Below, in pieces: positions 43,144-51,316 of a stretch of DNA of 64,000 bases. The notes beneath the pieces are model-generated. The model was not told where the DNA came from, ran no database searches, and saw only the letters and a list, made by a program, of their open reading frames with translations. Within the stretch, counting starts at the first letter, position 1; every line of letters starts with the position of its first letter. Both the position numbers and the translations under genes were made by a program. This DNA is from Nonomuraea endophytica (GTDB lineage: Bacteria; Actinomycetota; Actinomycetes; Streptosporangiales; Streptosporangiaceae): positions 124,001 to 188,000 of the forward strand of contig NZ_JACHIN010000014.1 of NCBI RefSeq assembly GCF_014203235.1, written 5' to 3'.

Positions 43144-44754
43144 ATGGACGAGCTCGACGTAGAAGTTTTGGTCGTCGGCGGCGGCCCGGTCGGCCTGTCC
43201 GCCTCAATTGAGCTCTCGCGCCACGGAATATCGACGCTGCTCGTCGAGAAACACGCGGGCACCTCGATATTCCCGAAGGCCAGGCTCATCACCACCAGGA
43301 CGATGGAGATCTTCCGCGCCTGGGGAATCGTGGCGGACGTCGAGCGCGCCGGAATGCCCCGCGAGGAGTTCCTCGCCGTGGGCGTCGGCAGCTCGCTGTC
43401 CTCCGACGACTTCATCCGCTCCGCGGCCGCGATCGAACGCGACGCCCCGCAGAGCCCCACCTACGCCTACCTGTGCTCGCAGGACCACCTGGAGGTGATC
43501 CTGCGCCGGCTCGCGGAGTCGATGCCGTCCGCCCAGGTCAGCTATGGCGCGACGATGACCGGGCTGCGCGACGTCGGCGACGGCGTCGAGGCGGTCGTCG
43601 AGGACGGGCGGGGCCGTACGCTGGTGCGCGCCCGCTACGCCGTGGCCGCCGACGGCGCCAAGAGCGGCGTCAGGGAGCAGCTCGGCATCGAGGTCGAGGG
43701 CCCGCCCACGCTCGGCCACATGATCAGCATCATGTTCGAGGCCGACCTGAGCTTCCTGCCTTCCGAGCGCCGGGCCGCGCTGTCGTTCCTGCGCAACCCG
43801 CCGTGCGCGGTCGAGGCCGTGGACGGCGGCAGGCGCTGGATGGTGCAGACCGGCTACGAACCCGAGGACGGCGGCAGCCCCGCCGACTTCACCCCGCAGG
43901 TCTGCCTCGACGCGGTACGCGGCGCCGTCGGCGTGCCCGGCCTGCCCGTCGACATCCTGGGCGTCATGCCCTGGCTGCAGCAGGCCAAGGTGGCGACCGG
44001 TTTCCAGAAGGGCCGGATCTTCCTCGCCGGGGACGCCGCGCACGTGGCCACGCCGCAGGGCGGGTTCGGCATGAACTGCGGCATCCAGGACGCGCACAAC
44101 CTGGCCTGGAAGCTCGCCGCCGTGCTCCACGGTACGGCTGGGCCGTACCTGCTGGACACCTACACCGCGGAGCGGCACCCGATCGCGGCCAGGACCGTGG
44201 ACGAGAGCCTGAACAACGCGCTGATCACCTTCCACATGATGGAGGGGCACCTGTCGATGACCGAGGCGATCGAGCAGCAGGCGGGCCGGCGCAGCTCGGA
44301 GGGCCTGGTGCTGGGCTTCCACTACGAGTCGGCGGCCGTGGTCGCCGACGGCACGCCCGCCCCCGAGCCCGAGGACCCCTACCGCGCCTACCTCCCCACC
44401 GCCCGTCCCGGCCACCGCGCCCCGCACGCCTGGCTGACCGGCGAGGACGGCAGGATCTCCACGCTCGACCTGCTCGGGCCCCGGTTCACGCTGCTGACGC
44501 CGGCCGGGAGCGGCTGGCTGCAGGCGGCGAAGGAGGCGGCCGAATCGAGCGGCGTGGCGATCGCGGCGGTCGAGATCTCGGCCGACGGGTCCGGCGGGCT
44601 GACCTCGCCGACCTGGGCCGGGGAGTACGGCCTGGAGGAGAGCGGGGCGGTGCTGGTCCGCCCCGACGGTCACGTGGGGTGGCGTTCGTGCGCCGGACAG
44701 CCCTCACAGGCGGAACTGCTGGAGGCGCTGGACACGATCCTGGCGCGGTCATGA
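43144..44754 (+). CDS. FAD-dependent aromatic/polyketide hydroxylase (PgaE/RdmE class)
   Basis: A 536-aa class A flavoprotein monooxygenase. VLVVGGGPVGLSAS binds the FAD ADP moiety, the DG motif lies near residue 170 (AADGAKSGVR), and IFLAGDAAHVATPQGGFGMN is the classic GD motif near 295. The C-terminal thioredoxin-like domain (about 410-536) is present, as in polyketide hydroxylases. A hydroxylation, epoxidation or Baeyer-Villiger step on the product is likely. The last 85 bp overlap the 3' end of the convergent SARP-type gene. Confidence 0.94.
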   Translation: MDELDVEVLVVGGGPVGLSASIELSRHGISTLLVEKHAGTSIFPKARLITTRTMEIFRAWGIVADVERAGMPREEFLAVGVGSSLSSDDFIRSAAAIERDAPQSPTYAYLCSQDHLEVILRRLAESMPSAQVSYGATMTGLRDVGDGVEAVVEDGRGRTLVRARYAVAADGAKSGVREQLGIEVEGPPTLGHMISIMFEADLSFLPSERRAALSFLRNPPCAVEAVDGGRRWMVQTGYEPEDGGSPADFTPQVCLDAVRGAVGVPGLPVDILGVMPWLQQAKVATGFQKGRIFLAGDAAHVATPQGGFGMNCGIQDAHNLAWKLAAVLHGTAGPYLLDTYTAERHPIAARTVDESLNNALITFHMMEGHLSMTEAIEQQAGRRSSEGLVLGFHYESAAVVADGTPAPEPEDPYRAYLPTARPGHRAPHAWLTGEDGRISTLDLLGPRFTLLTPAGSGWLQAAKEAAESSGVAIAAVEISADGSGGLTSPTWAGEYGLEESGAVLVRPDGHVGWRSCAGQPSQAELLEALDTILARS

Positions 44755-46403
44755 TGGGCCAGGTCACGATGCGGCTGAGCCGCATCGTGCCGGGCCGCAT
44801 CAAGCCGGGCGGAGTCGTGACGAGCCGCATCAAGGCGCGCCGAATCAAGGCGGGCCGGGTCGTGACGCACAGGGTCAAGGCGCGCGGGATCGTGACGCAC
44901 AGGGTCATGGCGCGCGGGATCGTGACGCACAGGGTCATGGCGCGCGGGATCGTGACGCACAGGGTCGTGGCGCGCGGGATCGTGGCGGGGTGGGTCGTGG
45001 TGGGGGCGTGAGCGGGTGCGCATCTTGGCCGCGGCGAGGCGCAGCGAGAGCGGGCTGCCCGAGGTCGCGGCCAGGACGCGGCCGCGGGCCGTGCCCACCA
45101 GCAGGTCGGCCAGCCGCCGGGCGTCGGTCGCGGGCAGCGGCCGGACGAACTCGCGGTGCGCCCCCTGCCTGGCCACCAGGTCGTCCAGCGGGTCCGTGCT
45201 GATCACGACGACCCGGCAGTGCGCGCCGCCGGGCAGCAGCGGCACGACCTGTTCGGCGTCGGTGACGTTGTCCAGCACCACCAGCAGCCTGCGCCGCGCC
45301 GTCCAACTGCGGTACAAGGCCAGTTGCTCCTCGGCGTCGAGGGGCAGGTCGGCCGCGGGCACACCGAGAGCGCGCAGGAACCGCTCGACCACCGTCGAGG
45401 GGTTGGTCCCCGCCATGTCGGCGAACAACTGCCCGTCGGGGAACCAGTCGATCCGCTCGTGCGCCCACCGCAGCACCAGGGCGGTCTTGCCCATGCCCGC
45501 GGGCCCGCTCACCACCGTGGTGGCCGGGGCCGCCGCCTGCTCCTGGCTCAGCGCCGCGTCCAGCGCCGCCAGCTCCCGCTCCCTGCCGACGAACGGCAGG
45601 ATCTGCGGCGGCAGCTGCGACGGGACCACCTGCGCGGCCACGGCGGGACGCGGCACCGGACGCATCAGCGCGACCTCGTCCCTGAGGATCTGGTCGTGCA
45701 GGCGGCGCAGCGCGGGTCCGGGCTCCAGGCCGATCTGCTCCAGCAGGTAGCGGCGCGTCTCCTGGTAGGTGCGCAGCGCGTCGGCCCGCCGTCCAGCGCG
45801 GTACTGGGCCAGCATCAGCTGGGCCCGCACCCGCTCGCGGAACGGCGACTCGTTCACCAGCGCCAGCAGGTCGGGGATCACCTGGTGGTGGCGGCCGAGC
45901 TCGATCTCCAGCTCCAGGCAGGCCTCCATGGCCTCCAGCCGCGACTCCTCCATCCTGGCGACGTCGTAGCGCAGGCCCCTGATGTCCTCGAACGGGTTGC
46001 CCCGCCACAACGACAGCGCCTCGCGCAGCAGCTTGACCGCCGCCTCGCGCTCGCCGTCCGCCGCCGTCGTGCGCGCCCGCGCCACCAGCGCGCCGAAGCG
46101 CAGCCAGTCGATGCTGTCCGGCTCGGCGCGCAGCATGTAGCCGGGACTGGACGTCTCGATCACACCCGCCCCCAATGTACGGCGCAGCCGCGAGACGCAG
46201 ATGGCGATCTGCCGCCACGCGCTGGCCGGGGCCGAACCCGCCCACACCGTCTCCACCAGGCGGTCCACGCTGACCACCCGGTTGGCGTTGAGCAGCAGGC
46301 TGGCCAGGATCGCCAGCTCCCTGTTGGCGCTCATGTGCAGCTCGGCGCCGTCCTTGGCGACCTTGAGCGGGCCGAGGACGCCGAACTCGAAGAGCCTGCT
46401 CAT
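44670..46403 (-). CDS. SARP/AfsR-type regulator with truncated ATPase domain and His-Asp-Arg-Pro repeat tail
   Basis: A 577-aa regulator. The OmpR-like DNA-binding domain is at 1-95, the bacterial transcriptional activation domain (BTAD) at about 100-245, and an NB-ARC ATPase starts at about 265 with GPAGMGKTAL (Walker A) and LLVVLDNV (Walker B). The ATPase domain breaks off near residue 460, after GSPLSLRLAAAK, and AfsR's TPR region is missing. Instead a tail of about 90 residues is built of five-residue DPARH/DPVRH units, later DPARL and DSARL. The tail is encoded by a 30-bp tandem repeat. ATGA overlap couples it to the glycosyltransferase gene. It probably activates the cluster. Confidence 0.85.
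   Translation of the reverse strand: MSRLFEFGVLGPLKVAKDGAELHMSANRELAILASLLLNANRVVSVDRLVETVWAGSAPASAWRQIAICVSRLRRTLGAGVIETSSPGYMLRAEPDSIDWLRFGALVARARTTAADGEREAAVKLLREALSLWRGNPFEDIRGLRYDVARMEESRLEAMEACLELEIELGRHHQVIPDLLALVNESPFRERVRAQLMLAQYRAGRRADALRTYQETRRYLLEQIGLEPGPALRRLHDQILRDEVALMRPVPRPAVAAQVVPSQLPPQILPFVGRERELAALDAALSQEQAAAPATTVVSGPAGMGKTALVLRWAHERIDWFPDGQLFADMAGTNPSTVVERFLRALGVPAADLPLDAEEQLALYRSWTARRRLLVVLDNVTDAEQVVPLLPGGAHCRVVVISTDPLDDLVARQGAHREFVRPLPATDARRLADLLVGTARGRVLAATSGSPLSLRLAAAKMRTRSRPHHDPPRHDPARHDPVRHDPARHDPVRHDPARHDPVRHDPARLDPVRHDPARLDSARLDAARHDSARLDAARHDAAQPHRDLAHHDRARIVSSASSSSACEGCPAHERHPT
44790..45000. repeat. 30-bp tandem repeat array encoding the regulator tail
   Basis: On the plus strand the unit begins CGCGCGGGATCGTGACGCAC and recurs at 44881, 44911 and 44941, with a diverged copy at 44851, a partial copy at 44971 and more decayed 15-bp half-units back to about 44790. 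Copies differ by one or two bases. The unit length is a multiple of three, so copy number can change without frameshift in the minus-strand gene. Confidence 0.9.
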
Positions 46404-47578
46404 GCCGCGTACCGCTCTAACTCGTCGGCCGCTCTGGCCGTGCCGCCGGCTTCGCGGATCTCCTGTGCCATGGCGGCGGTGGCCTGCCGTACCCGGTCAT
46501 CGGAGACGACCGCGAGCACGTCGGCGACCAGGCGCTCGGGCGTCAGCTCGGCGGGGTCGACGACGCGGCCGAGGCCGAGTTCGGCGACCCGGCGGGCGGG
46601 CGGGCCGTCGATGGCGGTGGCCGGGACGATGACGGTGGGGCGGCCCCAGTACAGGGCCTCCATGGCGGTGCCCATGCCGCCGTGGGTGACGGCCACGTCG
46701 GCGTGCCGCAGCACGCTCATGTGCGAGACCCAGCGGCGTACCTCGACGTTGGACGGCAGCGGCCCCAGGTCGACGGCTTCCGGCACGGTCACCACGGTGT
46801 GCCAGGGCAGCTCGCCGAAGGCCCGCACGCAGGTGCGGAACAGGTCGGGACGGCTGCTGGCCACGGTGCCGAAGGTGAGCAGCGCGATCGGGCGGCCGTC
46901 GCCGGGCGGCGTCCAGTCCGACAGGAAGCTCCGCTCGCCCAAGGCCCGCTCACCTAGGCACGGCCCGACGAAGGCGAAGCGCTCGTCGAAGGTCTCCCCG
47001 GCGAACTGGAAGGAGCGCGGCAGGTTGACCAGGCTGAAGTCCTGCACCTGCCACCACAGGTCGGCCGGCGGCACGTCCACGCCGTGGTCCCGCGCGAGCG
47101 TGGCCGTCCTGGCCAGCATGTCATCCACCCAGCCGGGCAGCGCGCCGCCGGCGCCGCCGTCGCCGTAGATGGACGAGAGGTAGGAGAAATGCTCGTTGGA
47201 CGCGAACACCGGAATGAGTTGTACGGCCGGCCGCCCCCACTTACGCGCCAGAATCCGCCCGGCGTGCAAGACGGAGATGTCATAGACGACCACGTCCGCC
47301 TTTTCCTCGCCGACACTTTCCAGCATGACCCGGCTCTCGTCGAGAAACAGCGAGATGAGCCCGAGCGGGTCGTCTTCGAGGCGGCGCAGATCGGCCTTGT
47401 GATAAATGGAGTCGTAGCCGATGACGGTGGCGCCCGCGGCGCGGACGACGTCGGCCATGCTTTCACCGGTGACGTAGGTGACCCGGTTTCCCCGGCGCAC
47501 CAATTCGGCGACCACGGCCAGGTTCGGAATCACGTGGCCATGATCGGGCTGACACATGAAAAGGTAATGCCGTGCCAT
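46400..47578 (-). CDS. Macrolide-type family 1 glycosyltransferase
   Basis: A 392-aa GT-B glycosyltransferase of the MGT/UGT family. CQPDHGHVIPNL near residue 10 carries the likely catalytic His, and VTHGGMGTAMEALYWGRPTVIVP near 300 is the nucleotide-sugar-binding motif. It should transfer the deoxysugar made by the surrounding genes to the polyketide. The start at 47578 lies only 7 nt downstream of a -10-like TAGCTT on the minus strand, with no Shine-Dalgarno, suggesting a leaderless mRNA. The stop overlaps the SARP-type regulator (ATGA). Confidence 0.93.
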   Translation of the reverse strand: MARHYLFMCQPDHGHVIPNLAVVAELVRRGNRVTYVTGESMADVVRAAGATVIGYDSIYHKADLRRLEDDPLGLISLFLDESRVMLESVGEEKADVVVYDISVLHAGRILARKWGRPAVQLIPVFASNEHFSYLSSIYGDGGAGGALPGWVDDMLARTATLARDHGVDVPPADLWWQVQDFSLVNLPRSFQFAGETFDERFAFVGPCLGERALGERSFLSDWTPPGDGRPIALLTFGTVASSRPDLFRTCVRAFGELPWHTVVTVPEAVDLGPLPSNVEVRRWVSHMSVLRHADVAVTHGGMGTAMEALYWGRPTVIVPATAIDGPPARRVAELGLGRVVDPAELTPERLVADVLAVVSDDRVRQATAAMAQEIREAGGTARAADELERYAA

Positions 47579-47672
47579 ACGCACAAAGCTAGTGAGGACG
47601 GGGCATAACGTGTCACCCCTAACCCCGTGATAGGGGTACCGCCGGTACGGGGCCCGGTGATTACGTTGAGTC
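47579..47672. promoter_or_regulatory. Divergent promoter with ACCCCTA/TAGGGGT inverted repeat
   Basis: Between the glycosyltransferase (leftward) and the aminotransferase (rightward). ACCCCTA at 47615-47621 and TAGGGGT at 47631-47637 form a 7-bp inverted repeat. Leftward, TAGGGGT is followed after 23 bp by TAGCTT (47591-47586), 7 nt before the ATG. Rightward, TAGGGGT is followed after 24 bp by TACGTT (47662-47667), 5 nt before the ATG. Both genes may be leaderless and controlled by one bound activator. Confidence 0.6.
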
Positions 47673-48773
47673 ATGGCCACTCGTGTCTGGGACTACCTGC
47701 CGGAATACGACGTCGAGCGGGACGATCTGATCGACGCCGTCGAGACCGTGTTCCAATCCGGCCAGCTCGTGCTCGGCGAGAGCGTGCGCGCCTTCGAGGC
47801 CGAGTTCGCCGCCTACCACGGCGCGCGCCACTGCACCGGAGTCGACAACGGCACCAACGCGCTCAAGCTCGGCCTCCAGGCTCTGGGGGTCGGCGGGGGC
47901 GACGAGGTGATCACCGTGTCCAACACGGCGGCGCCGACCGTCGTCGCCATCGACGGCGTGGGCGCCACGCCGGTCTTCGCCGACGTGCACCGCGACACCT
48001 ACCTCATGGACGTCGAGCAGGTCGAGGCGGCCATCACGCCGCGCACCCGCTGCCTGCTGCCCGTCCACCTGTACGGCCAGTGCGTCGACATGGCTCCGCT
48101 GGAGCGCCTGGCCGAGAAGTACGACCTGGTGATCCTGGAGGACTGCGCCCAGGCGCACGGCGCCAGGCACCACGGCCGCGTGGCCGGCTCGATGGGGCGG
48201 GCCGCGGCGTTCTCCTTCTACCCGACCAAGGTGCTCGGCGCGTACGGCGACGGCGGCGCGACGATCACCTCCGACGACGTCGTGGACGCCAACCTGCGCA
48301 GGCTGCGCTACTACGGCATGGAGCAGACCTACTACGTGGTGCGAACGCCGGGCCACAACTCCCGCCTGGACGAGGTGCAGGCGGAGATCCTGCGCCGCAA
48401 GCTCACCCGCCTCGACGCCTACATCGCCGGCCGCCGCGCGGTCGCCGAGCGCTACGAGCGGGCTCTGGGCGACACCGAGCTGGTGCTGCCCGCGACCGCC
48501 GAGGGCAACGAGCACGTCTACTACGTGTACGTGGTGCGCCACCCCCGGCGCGACGAGATCATCGAGGCGCTGCGCGCCTACGACATCCACCTCAACATCT
48601 CCTACCCGTGGCCGGTCCACACGATGACCGGCTTCGCCCACCTCGGCTACCGTCCCGGCAGCCTGCCGGTGACCGAGGAGCTGGCCGGGCAGATCTTCTC
48701 GCTGCCCATGTACCCCTCGCTCCCGGTCGAGGTGCAGGAGAAGGTCATCGCCGCCCTGCGCGAGGTGCTCTAG
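47673..48773 (+). CDS. DegT/DnrJ/EryC1-family sugar aminotransferase
   Basis: A 366-aa PLP-dependent aminotransferase for keto sugars. GVDNGTNALKL, HLYGQ, EDCAQAHGA and FSFYPTKVLGAYGDGG with the Schiff-base Lys (near residue 185) identify the family. Given the 2,3-dehydratase and C-methyltransferase in the same block, it is probably the C-3 transaminase of the vancosamine-type route (EvaB-like); 4-amination cannot be excluded. No Shine-Dalgarno is present and a -10-like hexamer lies just upstream. It ends 1 bp before the convergent epimerase gene. Confidence 0.94.
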   Translation: MATRVWDYLPEYDVERDDLIDAVETVFQSGQLVLGESVRAFEAEFAAYHGARHCTGVDNGTNALKLGLQALGVGGGDEVITVSNTAAPTVVAIDGVGATPVFADVHRDTYLMDVEQVEAAITPRTRCLLPVHLYGQCVDMAPLERLAEKYDLVILEDCAQAHGARHHGRVAGSMGRAAAFSFYPTKVLGAYGDGGATITSDDVVDANLRRLRYYGMEQTYYVVRTPGHNSRLDEVQAEILRRKLTRLDAYIAGRRAVAERYERALGDTELVLPATAEGNEHVYYVYVVRHPRRDEIIEALRAYDIHLNISYPWPVHTMTGFAHLGYRPGSLPVTEELAGQIFSLPMYPSLPVEVQEKVIAALREVL

Positions 48774-48774
48774 A

Positions 48775-49341
48775 TCACCACTCGGGAAGCAGTCCGAGCG
48801 CGGCCGCCTCACCCAGCGTGGGGGCGGCCGCGTCGCGTTCGGACAGGATCGGCTCCGGCTCGGCGGGCAGGTCGAGCGCGAGGTCGGCGTCGAAGACCGA
48901 CAGCGTCAGCTCGTTCTCCTTGCGGTACTCCGCCGACAACAGGTAGCACACCACCGAGTCGTCCTCCAGCGCGGCGAAGGCGTGCCCCACGCCGGGCGGG
49001 AAGTAGACCGCGCGCCCGTTGGCGAGGCTCAGCTCCGCCGCCTCCCACCGCCCGAACGTGGGCGAGCCCACCCTCAGGTCCACCGCGTAGTCGAGCACCC
49101 GCCCCGCCGCGCAGTACACGTACTTGGCCGTGCCCGGCGGGATCAGCGTGTAGTGGATGCCGCGGACCACACCGCGCCGGGAGACGTTCCTGCTGGCCTG
49201 CGCGACCGGGAAGAGCGCCTTCCCGGTCGCGGCGATGAAGGCCCCCTCCTGGTACGGCGAGGCGAACGACCCACGCTCGTCGGGGAAGACCGCAGGGGTG
49301 AACTCGAAGGCGCCGGCGACGGCGAGTTCGCGATGGCGCAT
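48775..49341 (-). CDS. dTDP-4-keto-6-deoxyhexose 3,5- or 5-epimerase (RmlC-like)
   Basis: A 188-aa cupin epimerase. RGVVRGIHYTLIPPG holds the catalytic His, VLDYAVDLRVGSPTFG the conserved Asp and Arg, and FPPGVGHAF plus CYLLSAEY the general-acid region. In a pathway with C-3 amination and C-3 methylation it is most likely a 5-epimerase (EvaD-like) making an L-sugar. It overlaps the C-methyltransferase stop by one base (TGATG), so the two are co-translated. Confidence 0.93.
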   Translation of the reverse strand: MRHRELAVAGAFEFTPAVFPDERGSFASPYQEGAFIAATGKALFPVAQASRNVSRRGVVRGIHYTLIPPGTAKYVYCAAGRVLDYAVDLRVGSPTFGRWEAAELSLANGRAVYFPPGVGHAFAALEDDSVVCYLLSAEYRKENELTLSVFDADLALDLPAEPEPILSERDAAAPTLGEAAALGLLPEW

Positions 49342-50555
49342 CACACGACGTGGACGTCGGGGACGTACAGGATCCACCGGCCGCCCGACTCCCTGAAGCC
49401 CGCCTCCTTGGCCATGATCTCCTCGGCGTGGTTCCAGGCGAGCAGCAGCGCGTAGTCGGGGTAGGGGTCGCGGAAGGCCTCGGGCCCGAGCACGGGGATG
49501 TGCGAGCCGGGCGTGAGCCGTCCCTGCTTGGCCGGGGTGGTGTCGCTGACGAAGGTGAGCAGGTCCGGGCCGATGCCGCAGTAGTTGAGCACGGTGGCGC
49601 TCTTGGCGGTGGCGCCGTAGCCGTAGATGGTGGCGCCCTGGGCGCGCAGCCCCTTCAGCAGTGCCGTGAGCCGGTCGCGGTTGCCCTCGACGGTGGCGGC
49701 GAAGCGGTCGAGGGCGGACAGCCGGGTGATGCCGGCCTCGTCCTCCTCGGCCAGCATCGCGGCGACCGCCGGAGCGGGCGTCCTGGCGCCGGTCCTGGCG
49801 AGGGTGTAGCGCACCTCGCCGCCGTGCACGGGCAGCCGCTCGACGTCGACGAGCTCGAAGCCGTGGCGGGCGGCCATCCGGCTCACCGAGCCGGCGCAGA
49901 AGAAGTAGAAGTGCTCGTCGTAGATCTGGTCGAAGGAGGAGCGGGCCACGATGTCGGCCAGGTACGGGTCCTCGAAGACGAAGACGCCGTCCACCTTGAG
50001 CAGCGTGTCGACGCCGCTGAGGATCGAGTCCATGTAGGGGATGTGGCACAGGGTGTTGGCCGCGTAGATCACGTCGGCGGGGCCGTCCTCGGCGCGTACC
50101 CGGGCGGCGGTCTCGGCCTCGAAGAAGTCCTTGGTGACGCGCACGCCCTTGGCGGCGGCCAGGTCGGCCACGCCGCCCGACGGCTCGACGCCGAGGTGCC
50201 TGACTCCGGCGTCGGCGACGACCTCCAGCATGGTGCCGTCGTTGCAGCCGAGCTCGACGACGAACGGGTCATCGCCGCTCAGCTCGGTGGTCAGCAGCCG
50301 CTTGGCCAGCGTGTGGAAGTGCTCGCGCATGACCGAGGAGCCGGAGGAGACGTAGGGGTAGCCCTCGTGGAACATGCGCTCCCTCGGCACCTCTTCGAGA
50401 AGCTGCACCATCGTGCAGCTCTCGCAGACGCCGACCGCGAGCCGGAAGAAGAACTCCTCGCGTGGGTCACCGGGTTCGACGAAGGCGTCGGAGATCGGCT
50501 GCCGGCCGAAGTCCGCGAACTCGCGGAGCCGGCCGGAACAGATGCGGCACGCCAT
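49341..50555 (-). CDS. NDP-hexose C-methyltransferase (EvaC/TylC3/NovU family)
   Basis: A 404-aa SAM-dependent methyltransferase. The N-terminal zinc-binding part has CRICSG and CESC, followed by the SAM domain with VELGCNDGTML near residue 105 and a C-terminal substrate domain with GYGATAKSATVLNYCGI. Family members methylate C-3 or C-5 of 4-keto sugars; next to a 2,3-dehydratase and aminotransferase, C-3 methylation as in vancosamine or epivancosamine pathways is likely. AGGAGG precedes the ATG. The DUF1707 gene ends 22 bp upstream. Confidence 0.95.
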   Translation of the reverse strand: MACRICSGRLREFADFGRQPISDAFVEPGDPREEFFFRLAVGVCESCTMVQLLEEVPRERMFHEGYPYVSSGSSVMREHFHTLAKRLLTTELSGDDPFVVELGCNDGTMLEVVADAGVRHLGVEPSGGVADLAAAKGVRVTKDFFEAETAARVRAEDGPADVIYAANTLCHIPYMDSILSGVDTLLKVDGVFVFEDPYLADIVARSSFDQIYDEHFYFFCAGSVSRMAARHGFELVDVERLPVHGGEVRYTLARTGARTPAPAVAAMLAEEDEAGITRLSALDRFAATVEGNRDRLTALLKGLRAQGATIYGYGATAKSATVLNYCGIGPDLLTFVSDTTPAKQGRLTPGSHIPVLGPEAFRDPYPDYALLLAWNHAEEIMAKEAGFRESGGRWILYVPDVHVV

Positions 50556-50577
50556 GCGATCCTCCTGAAGATTGCCG

Positions 50578-51180
50578 TCAGCGGCGGTACCTCACCCACA
50601 CGTCACCGGTCTGCACGTAGCCGGTGAGCCGCACGACGACCGCGGCCTGGGTGGGCGAGACGATGGGCCTGTTGTGGACGGCGCCGAGGAGCCGGCGGGT
50701 CACCGCGTCGTCCTGCACCCACCAGTCGTAGGGGGCGACGATGACGACGTCGCCGAACCACGAGGTGATCTGCACGTCGACGGTCACCTCACGGTAGGCG
50801 CACTCGGCCCTGGTGAAGTCGACGCGCACGGTGCCGAAGCGGTGTGCCTTGGTCGTGATGAGCGGCGGCACCACCCAGCGCCCGTCCTGGCGGATCTTGC
50901 CGCTGCGCGTGTGCAGCTCCAGCACGTCACCGGGGTGAGCGGGCAACGGAGCGGCCGCCGCCACGGTGGCCGGCAGCAGCGCCGTAGGCGGCGGACCGGC
51001 CTGGGGTAAGTCCTCGACGACCTCGTCCAGCTCACGGAGCGTACGCGCGCCGTAGGTGCGGTCCAGGCGCTCGTTCAGCTCTTCGAGGTCGATGCGTCCC
51101 TCGCTGACCGCGACTCTCAGCATTTCCGCAATTCTGTCGCGATCCTGGTCACTGGCTCGGATTTCCGGACGATCGGTCAT
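50578..51180 (-). CDS. DUF1707 (SHOCT-like) domain protein
   Basis: A 200-aa protein. Residues 5-55 match DUF1707: RASDQDRDRIAEMLRVAVSEGRIDLEELNERLDR-type sequence, common in actinobacterial proteins with a small DNA- or oligomer-binding helical module. Residues 90-200 are beta-rich like the DUF2154/LiaF-type C-terminal domain (GDVVIVAPYDWWVQ). No membrane helix is seen. It leads a leftward unit into the C-methyltransferase and epimerase genes, an unusual company, and may be a regulator or an inserted accessory gene. A TAGGGGT element lies 22 bp before its -10-like TACGCT. Confidence 0.85.
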   Translation of the reverse strand: MTDRPEIRASDQDRDRIAEMLRVAVSEGRIDLEELNERLDRTYGARTLRELDEVVEDLPQAGPPPTALLPATVAAAAPLPAHPGDVLELHTRSGKIRQDGRWVVPPLITTKAHRFGTVRVDFTRAECAYREVTVDVQITSWFGDVVIVAPYDWWVQDDAVTRRLLGAVHNRPIVSPTQAAVVVRLTGYVQTGDVWVRYRR

Positions 51181-51316
51181 GGCGTCCACCCTAAGAGCGT
51201 ATGAATGGCGGGTCCCAGAGATAACCCCTATTTTCCATCGCCGAAAAGCAGGGGTTGAGGTGTTATGGCGGCTCATGCGAACTTCGGCGGTAAAGGCCTG
51301 TTGTTAGGAGACCGCC
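51181..51316. promoter_or_regulatory. Divergent promoter region, DUF1707 gene / 2,3-dehydratase
   Basis: On the minus strand TAGGGGT (51230-51224) is followed after 22 bp by TACGCT (51201-51196), 15 nt before the DUF1707 ATG, the same layout as the glycosyltransferase and aminotransferase promoters. On the plus side an AGGAG Shine-Dalgarno (51306-51310) lies 6 nt before an in-frame ATT. Confidence 0.5.

Noticed and set aside
43204..44673. 489-codon minus-strand frame opposite the FAD monooxygenase
   Set aside because: The plus-strand protein has both FAD motifs; the antisense frame is compositionally biased and domain-free.
44851..45000. Regular 30-bp repeats resembling a small CRISPR array
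   Set aside because: Repeats are directly abutting with no unique spacers and are in frame within a coding gene; no cas genes are present.
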